This document shows positions 57,311 to 64,000 of a DNA stretch of 64,000 bases, piece after piece. This DNA is from Nemophila menziesii (Eukaryota; Streptophyta; Magnoliopsida; Boraginales; Hydrophyllaceae), in assembly GCA_029959085.1 (NCBI GenBank), contig JARWIR010000024.1, positions 14,558,296-14,622,295 of the forward strand. The letters are read 5' to 3'. Under the pieces are notes generated by a model, which was given only the letters and a program-made list of their open reading frames with translations, searched no databases and was not told the origin of the DNA. Numbering within the stretch: position 1 is the stretch's first letter; every line of letters begins with the position of its first letter. A program made the translations under genes and the position numbers.

Positions 57311-60300
57311 TCCATATATCATTAGTGGCATTTCAAAACTATATTTATAGAATCATAATTAGATTTTGTTGTACACTGATTATGTTCAAAATTTAATTAT
57401 TGATTTGTACTTGAGTCTTGTTTTTTTGTAATCATGTAATTTAAACAATCATATAGTCGTATATCTTGTTATTTAAGTTAAAGTAAATTTTCAACGTAAT
57501 TTATAAAGAGGCGAAATAAGTTAGATAGATTTATCTTTTCTTCTATCCTAATTTATATATTTGAAAAATATTCATACAATAGACATGTGCAATTAAATTA
57601 TAAAACATTTATTATCAAGATTAGTAGATACGAAGTTAAAGTATTTATTGGTTAAAGTTATAATATGGTAACTAAGACTTTTTAAAAATCCGAGTTATGG
57701 ATGATAGTTGTTTGGGTAAAAATTACTCATGGGAAAAAAGGTTTATTTGTTTCTGTTAATCTCTTTGGGTCATGTTAAGGCATTGAGTTACAATAAGAGA
57801 TTGTTTGAAGATAATCAGAATAACCCTGGTGCAATATCCTCGTCCTCTCACCAAGATGTAATAATAGATACCGATATTCCTTGTACTCTTATGAGTTTAC
57901 AATGATATTGCCTTGTTTCAAATGACGCAAAGTGGTAAAGCAATATTTGGGAAGAAGCATATATTTTTTGTTATATTATTCATTAGAATAACCCTGTAAG
58001 TTTAACAGATTACACATATTCCTCTTTCTCATCCCTGCCAATTTTACAATAAATCTCTACAAACCAAGAAATCTCAGAACAACGTTTTAACTCCCCAATT
58101 TCAACCATCACCATTTTCTATATACAACCAACCTAAATTTACACTACCAACTAGACAAGCTAGTCCTACCACATTCAGAAGTTTCAACCATTCCAGCTAT
58201 ATTTCTGGCATGTAATTTTCCTCAACAAAAAGGGATGCTATTATTTTTAATTAATCTCCCAGACATCCTTCTTCGAGTTTGGGTGTCATTTATAAAATGT
58301 TTTTTCTTGGAGTTTTCATTCTTGTACTGCTTGCCTCGTGTCGTGTGCTGATATAGTCATTCTTTTTTATGCATAGTTCTTGGTTTTGTGAAATCTTATT
58401 TATTTCTTATGCTAGATGGTCAAAGCACGTTATCATGTGATCTTTTATGTGTTCTACGTTAAATTTTGAAGCTCTTAGGTCTTGTGATCTTTTTTTATTT
58501 GAATACCTATGAGAACCACTTTAGAGATTCTAACAAAATTGGATCTAAGATCTCTTGGTCTTTGAAAAATAGTATAACTACTAGACCATGTATCGATCTT
58601 TAGTTAATATGTTCCCACCCTTTATAACATATATTATTTTTTTATTTTATACCCTATAAATTATATTACATTATTATATATGTCCCACTAATATTTTTAG
58701 ATTTATTAACCTGAACCTCCCAGCATTACGATTTCATTTATTACCCTTTAATTTTTTTTACTTATTTGTATGAATATATTGATGTATGAGGATGCCTTTG
58801 TGCAATTATTTTCGTAATATATGAATTTATAAAACAATTACTTCAAAGAAAAATTGCAAGACCCAAAAGATATTTTATTTAACTAACTAGGAAGACCATT
58901 TTACCAACTTAGTTAATATTTAATCAAATTATACTCAGAGAAGTGAGATAATATATAATAAATTATGACCTTAACCATTTTCTTTGATTCATTTTGTTGG
59001 TCTAATGAGATTTTTTACCTAAATGTTGACGATTGATTAATGCATTTATTTAACTAACGTAATATATTTACTTAGTTAAAAAATTAGTTGAATTGGAATG
59101 AGGATGTGGGTCATGAAATTTTTGAAAAAGATTAATTATTTTGTTTATATATATTAAACGTGACAGAAAGAAAAAAAAAAATTTATACTATTGGTTAATT
59201 TAATAGTTTTCTTTTCTATAACTCTTTTTATTATCATTAGATCTGACCCAATAATTAATGTGTAATAAGTAATAAAAATCCATTAATATTTGGTCAAACC
59301 CAATAGTCATGTCAATCACTAAGTAACATTTTTTTATTTCAAAGGCACAACTCTTTATTTTAAACTCACAATCCTTTCTAATGGATGCCTAGCAACCTAT
59401 ATATTTTTTTATAAATAGATGGTCAACTTAAAATTTTTATTCATCAGTTTTTTAAAGCATCATTAAAAAGCATAGGAGTAACACATAAAAAAAGCATCTT
59501 TATTTAATTTGTAGAAATTCGGAAGAATTTGCGTGTCTATTTCTTCTTAATAGTTTTGTCATTGTATCCTGTAGATTGAAACAAACAAACATAAGACATG
59601 GGTACGTTGCCTAGATAGCTTAAAGACATCTCATCTAGTCCGATTCTCGACAAGTAAAGTTATTTTTTTATTTACGTTTTTTATTTATGTATTAGTTTTT
59701 ATATTGTTTTATTCTTTTATACGAATAAAAACAATACTTAAACTAGAAAAAGTTTTCTTTCCGCTTTTAATTATTTTAGTTTTGCTAAAAATTATGGGTA
59801 TGTGTATACAGAACAAGAATATTACATTCTATTTCTTTTCTCTTATTCTTATTCGGATTTCTATGCTTGTGTATAAATATTAGAAAATTACTCGCTTACT
59901 AATGTCATATTTCTTCTTCATATAGAAAATGGAAAAAAATATTGAACAAAGTGAAAAGCAACCTGAGACAGATAACAAATAAAGAACATAAGTAGGTATA
60001 CCCACACCAATACCCATTGGACCAGCCGATAATCCAAAAAGTTTAGATCCCTCCTCATCTTGACAAACCCCCATCTTGTAGAGTAATTTTATAGTAACCA
60101 TCAATATTTATTTTTTGTGTTGTACACCTATTTCTTTCATTTCATCCAAATAAAATCCTGACATATGATTAATCAGCTATCCATTTATTACCCACGCTCG
60201 CACAAAATCTAATAAATTTAGACGTTTATTTTAAAAACTATGTATGTATTGGAAGAGTGGAAGTCCACAAGAGCTATATTACAAGTACTATATTTTTTTA

Positions 60301-62059
60301 CAAGTGAGAAGTTAATGAATAATAATGTTATTCAAGATGAACCCGGACAATTAATTAAAATTAGGACATTGTGTTGAAAAACCTGGGTATGACCCGAAGA
60401 ATGATTAGCCAATGTGGATTTATATTTTAATATCTTTTAAGAAAATTGAGTTGAGCTCGAAAAGTGTTGCTATTAGATTTAAATGAGTTGGGCTAATTTT
60501 AAATGGGCTGGCTTACATAGTTTATTTTAAACAAACCCTAGCTTGCCGCTTTATATATTATCCCACAGAATAACAAAAATATATCTTCAATTACTCTCTG
60601 AACACTACACCCACAACTACCATTATTTTAATTTCTTCTCTCGTTCATCTTTCTCTTTGTGTATCATTTTTAGTCTCGTTTGTGGATATGTCTAAACCTC
60701 CGATCTCAAGGAGACATAGAGCACTTGCATAAGATCGTTGGTCATTTCATTTCAATTAATCCTTCCAAAAAAAGGTTTATTTTTTAATTCAAAAATAGTA
60801 TTTTCTCACTAACATATATATTGACAAAACAATTACTTTTAATTACTATTATATATTTTTTCATTATATGTTAATAGGTATTATGGAACTGAAGATAGAA
60901 GCAATCTGTACACTAGAAGATTAGTCATTGAGCTGAATCGGGAATTGGCAGATGTTACATTGAGTCACTACTCAATCTCTTCAGTCTAACAAAAAAATAT
61001 AATTCTATATTTTATTGATTGTGTCCACCAAGAATTTTTCTTACAAACATTTTCATATTTAAGTATAATTGTTTTATATTTTATCCCATATTTTTTCATA
61101 ACACAACCCTATAGAATGTTCCTCTTAATTATATATATTATTTTATTTTACTCTTTTTCATTACTCAACCAATATTGTTTTTTTCATTTATAATATTAAT
61201 ACAGTTTTGGTTGAATTTTTCAAACAATACCTCTATTTGAATTTTATATTTATTTATTTTTTAATAAACTATAATACAATAATTATATTTTAAATAATGG
61301 TATTTATATAAATATTAAGGTCATTAATTATTTACTTTTTATTTAAATACTATTTAATGATATTTATTTTCATTTTTATGCAATTTAGGTTAAGTTCACC
61401 TTTTAGATGATAAATAACATTAATCTTTATGTTTAGTTTTGCTAACTTCCAACAACACAGAATCTTTCTTTGTTACCTCAAAAAGCTAACAACAAAAATC
61501 AATGAATAAAAGAGTTATATAGGAAAAGGTACGAGTTTACTATTTTTTTTTGTGTTTTTGCTAGTTTAAGAGTTTACTTTTTTTTGAGATTTTTTAATGT
61601 AAATATTTATAATAACTTTATTTTTGTGGAATTATTAAAGGACTGAGGCAGCCATTGATGCCATGAAGAAATTTGGACTTTCAAAAGAGTTTATTCGAAA
61701 TCAGATTGAATACCTTCTGGATGTAAGTATTTTTACTTTCCTTTCTAAACTCGGGCTCGAAAAATTCTAATCAAACTTTGTATACCATGTAACTATGTGA
61801 TGCATTAGTATTATTTTACTTTTTTATATTTAATAAAAGTGTACCATTAGTCACGATTTTCCCTATGAAATATTTTTAAGAAATGCAAATATATGTCTAT
61901 ATTGGAATTGAGAGAAATTATATCATTGTAATATTATAAGCGTGAGAAAAATGTCTTTAGTTTTATTGATCTTATATATTAATTTTTAGAGTATGAATGT
62001 GATGAGTTTAATTTTTTGGTTTATGAAATTAATTTTTTTTAAACTCTAAAATTTTAAAA
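55466..62059 (+). repeat. Array unit 4
   Basis: Complete unit with 3' exons of G4, spacer 57311-59409 and the 5' part of G5. It shares private variants with unit 5 (TTTTATTAATATATGAAC near 56297; a deletion in the acidic exon). Confidence 0.92.
55506..55566 (+). repeat. SINE-like sequence, unit 4
   Basis: One change just after the A-box core (TAGTGATTAG) and one in the B-box region (GGGCAAGGAATCC). Confidence 0.53.
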
Positions 62060-63907
62060 ACAAAGGGTTAAACATGTAAAAAATATAAGACTACTAGTTG
62101 GTCTAGTGGTTAGACTACTTCGTAGAGGTGTCCCTTCTTTAAATTTGGGCAATGAATCCACATTCGGGTTGCAATTGTATTATTTTATAGTGACTCTATA
62201 TAATTATGTTATATTATTATACTATTATTTATGATTTATGTCCATCTAAATTTTGAGATTTCTTCTCTTGAGTCTTCTATCCTTAAATTTTATTTATTAG
62301 CCGTTAATTTTGGGATTAATATCGAATAAATCCCTCACACTACTTTTATAGCCGTTATTTTTTTGTATGAATTTCTTTTTCCTTATATGTTATGCAAAAA
62401 TTGCATTATAGTTCCCCGTCTTATGTAAATATCCACTACTGTATCATATGCTAATATTTCATGTTCTTTGCAATTGTTGTAGAATAAGATTGAATCAAGA
62501 TAATCTAAGAATTGATTGGCCTAAACCTAAGATGGTTTATTACTTTTGTTTGTGAAGTAATATGACATACAAGAATCATATACTTATGGTGAAATTGGAT
62601 CTAGTTGAAAAGAAGAATCAAGCTTGTAAGCAAATTGCCCATAAAAGTGTCAACATACATTTTGTTCTTTTCTTTTTTTCCCATAAGAACACCCATTTTG
62701 AGGTATGAGAAAATTATCAGAACTCAGATTTTAAATTTTGAGAATTTTTCCAAAACTGATTGTTCTATAAAATTTTAACAAGACTGTCGAGTTTTATTGA
62801 GCATTTATCCTTAATATTATTTATTTATGAGTATATTGGTTTTACAATTATCTTTTGGGGGCAATATATTAGGATGAGTATAGTGCAACTTTTATTAATA
62901 TATGAACATTTAATGCATCAAAGGTTGGGAAAAAGTTTTAGGGACAAATGTGATATTTCATTTAATTAATTAGGAAGTCCATTATACATTTTGAATTTTA
63001 TTAATAAAATTGTATTTGAAGGCAGTAATCTGTACTAGTGCGGTTATATTAAATCATATTTTGTAAATTTGAAATAGTTTAGTTTTTTCCTTTAAACATA
63101 CGTTAGTTTCTTTCGTACTGATATTATTTTGATTTAGATATATGGTGGACATACCGGGTTGCGATTAATTGAAGATATAATGTACGAAGTGCATATAGAT
63201 GTGTGTTTGGAGGCAAACACTGACGATGAAAATGATGCTAGAAGCGCACCAAGGTATTAATGTATATTATTATTTATTTTAAATTTTTAAATTTAGCATC
63301 TAGTTAAGTTGTTTTTATAATGTGAAGGAGGTGGATACAACCCACATCACTAATGCAAAAGAGATGTTGCTGGAGTAGTAGAAGCACATGCAGAGGATGT
63401 AGGGGTAGGGGTTGAAGAAGCAGAAGTAGAGAAACAAAACAAGAAGGACATCTGGTGAGACAATGAACTTAATTTGTTTTAAATATTTGTGTACTGGTCT
63501 TGGTTTATCTCAACTTTCTCTGAAGATCTATCAATTTTAAATGCTTTTATACTTGAATACAAGAAATTGGATTGTTATTTTGATTGCTAATGAAAAATAT
63601 TTACGTTTTGTTGAAGTACGAAGAGCTCATCACCAAACATGGTAGAAAGCGAGCAAAAATATCGAGGACTGACTCACATAAAGACGGAGCCTCTAAAAAA
63701 CCGAGGCAACAAAACAACTTTGATCCAGGTAACTTGTGAGTATTTACATTAATCATATTTCAATTTTTTAATTGCTAAACATTATGCATATACTTAATCC
63801 ATATATGTAGAACTATAAATTTATTAATCACTATTTGTTGTTTTAGGTTTACATATGGATACTCTGAAAGATTAGTCATTGAGCTGAATTAGGAATTGGC
63901 AGATTAG
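59410..63907 (+). pseudogene. Copy G5: WIYLD-domain gene fragment, degenerate
   Basis: TATA 59410-59419; the second TATA is altered (TATATATTA near 60552); ATG 60688. First WIYLD exon 61641-61722 and second 63138-63253 are full length and join in frame; Ile to Thr at the first codon and Asp to Tyr in the EDLLD end (EYLLD). Acidic exon 63328-63454 has a deletion like G4; basic exon 63617-63735 has two extra bases; last exon from 63847 has the same AATTAG stop as G4. The WIYLD part is still open but no complete protein is evident. Confidence 0.6.
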
Positions 63908-64000
63908 TCCATATATCATTAGTGGCATTGCAAAACTATATTTATAGAATCATAATTAGATTTTGTTGTACACTGATTATGTTCAAAATTTAATTATTGA
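62060..64000 (+). repeat. Array unit 5, cut by the window end
   Basis: The first ~1.9 kb of a further unit, containing the SINE-like sequence and the 3' exons of G5. Confidence 0.92.
62099..62159 (+). repeat. SINE-like sequence, unit 5
   Basis: A-box and B-box as in unit 1. Confidence 0.55.

Larger units (their letters stand above)
21620..64000 (+). repeat. Direct tandem array of a ~6.5-kb gene-bearing unit
   Basis: The marker ACAAAGGGTTAAAC recurs at 21625, 28371, 34956, 49022, 55466 and 62060, giving spacings of 6746, 6585, 14066 (6476 without the CACTA and its extra target copy), 6444 and 6594. Sequence between markers is collinear throughout, with scattered substitutions and small indels, so these are five complete direct copies and a partial sixth that runs off the window. 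Unit size and intron-exon content indicate a duplicated gene region, not a simple satellite. Confidence 0.95.

Overview
The window looks like a repeat-rich stretch of a eudicot plant nuclear genome. The DNA is AT-rich and the introns have GT..AG borders. There are LTR retrotransposons with a plant tRNA-Asp-type primer site, an En/Spm (CACTA) transposon, tRNA-derived SINE-like sequence, and one small intron-containing gene of the selenoprotein K/G family. Nothing prokaryotic is present. I cannot fix the species from sequence alone.

Layout. Positions 1-9659 hold a nested pair of LTR retroelements. Element A (+ strand; only internal 3' sequence and a 3' LTR are visible) is split by Element 1 (345-7401, - strand). 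Element 1 is complete and very young: 1588-bp LTRs that look almost identical, an exact 5-bp target duplication GTGGT, a tRNA-Asp-like PBS, a polypurine tract and one 397-aa ORF, but no reverse transcriptase. Positions 9660-16516 are ordinary intergenic DNA: small repeats, a probable solo LTR (10414-11872), the four-exon SelK-like gene (12987-14107, the only intact cellular gene) and a 165-bp tandem repeat. Element B (16517 to about 21620, - strand) is related to A. It keeps its 3' LTR, a 400-aa ORF and a GC-rich palindromic leader, but its 5' LTR is missing where it meets the next block.

From about 21620 to the window end (over 42 kb) there is one direct tandem array of a roughly 6.5-kb unit: five complete units and a partial sixth. 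Each unit boundary lies inside an intron of a gene-like series of exons. The series contains promoter-like TATA boxes and a two-exon segment that reads as a WIYLD-type domain (the N-terminal domain of plant SUVR histone methyltransferase-like proteins), followed by short acidic and basic exons. Every copy carries stops or frameshifts, although many splice signals persist. It is best read as a tandemly amplified gene fragment or pseudogene. A SINE-like sequence in the large intron was amplified with the unit. Shared mutations group the units in pairs.

The third unit was hit by a 7587-bp CACTA transposon (37059-44645; target duplication ATA, empty site visible in sister units). It carries a TNP2-type transposase gene whose 3' half is replaced by a 20-bp minisatellite, an unexpected internal block of subterminal-type motifs, and a six-exon TNPA/Ptta-type gene with an uninterrupted spliced frame of 449 codons.
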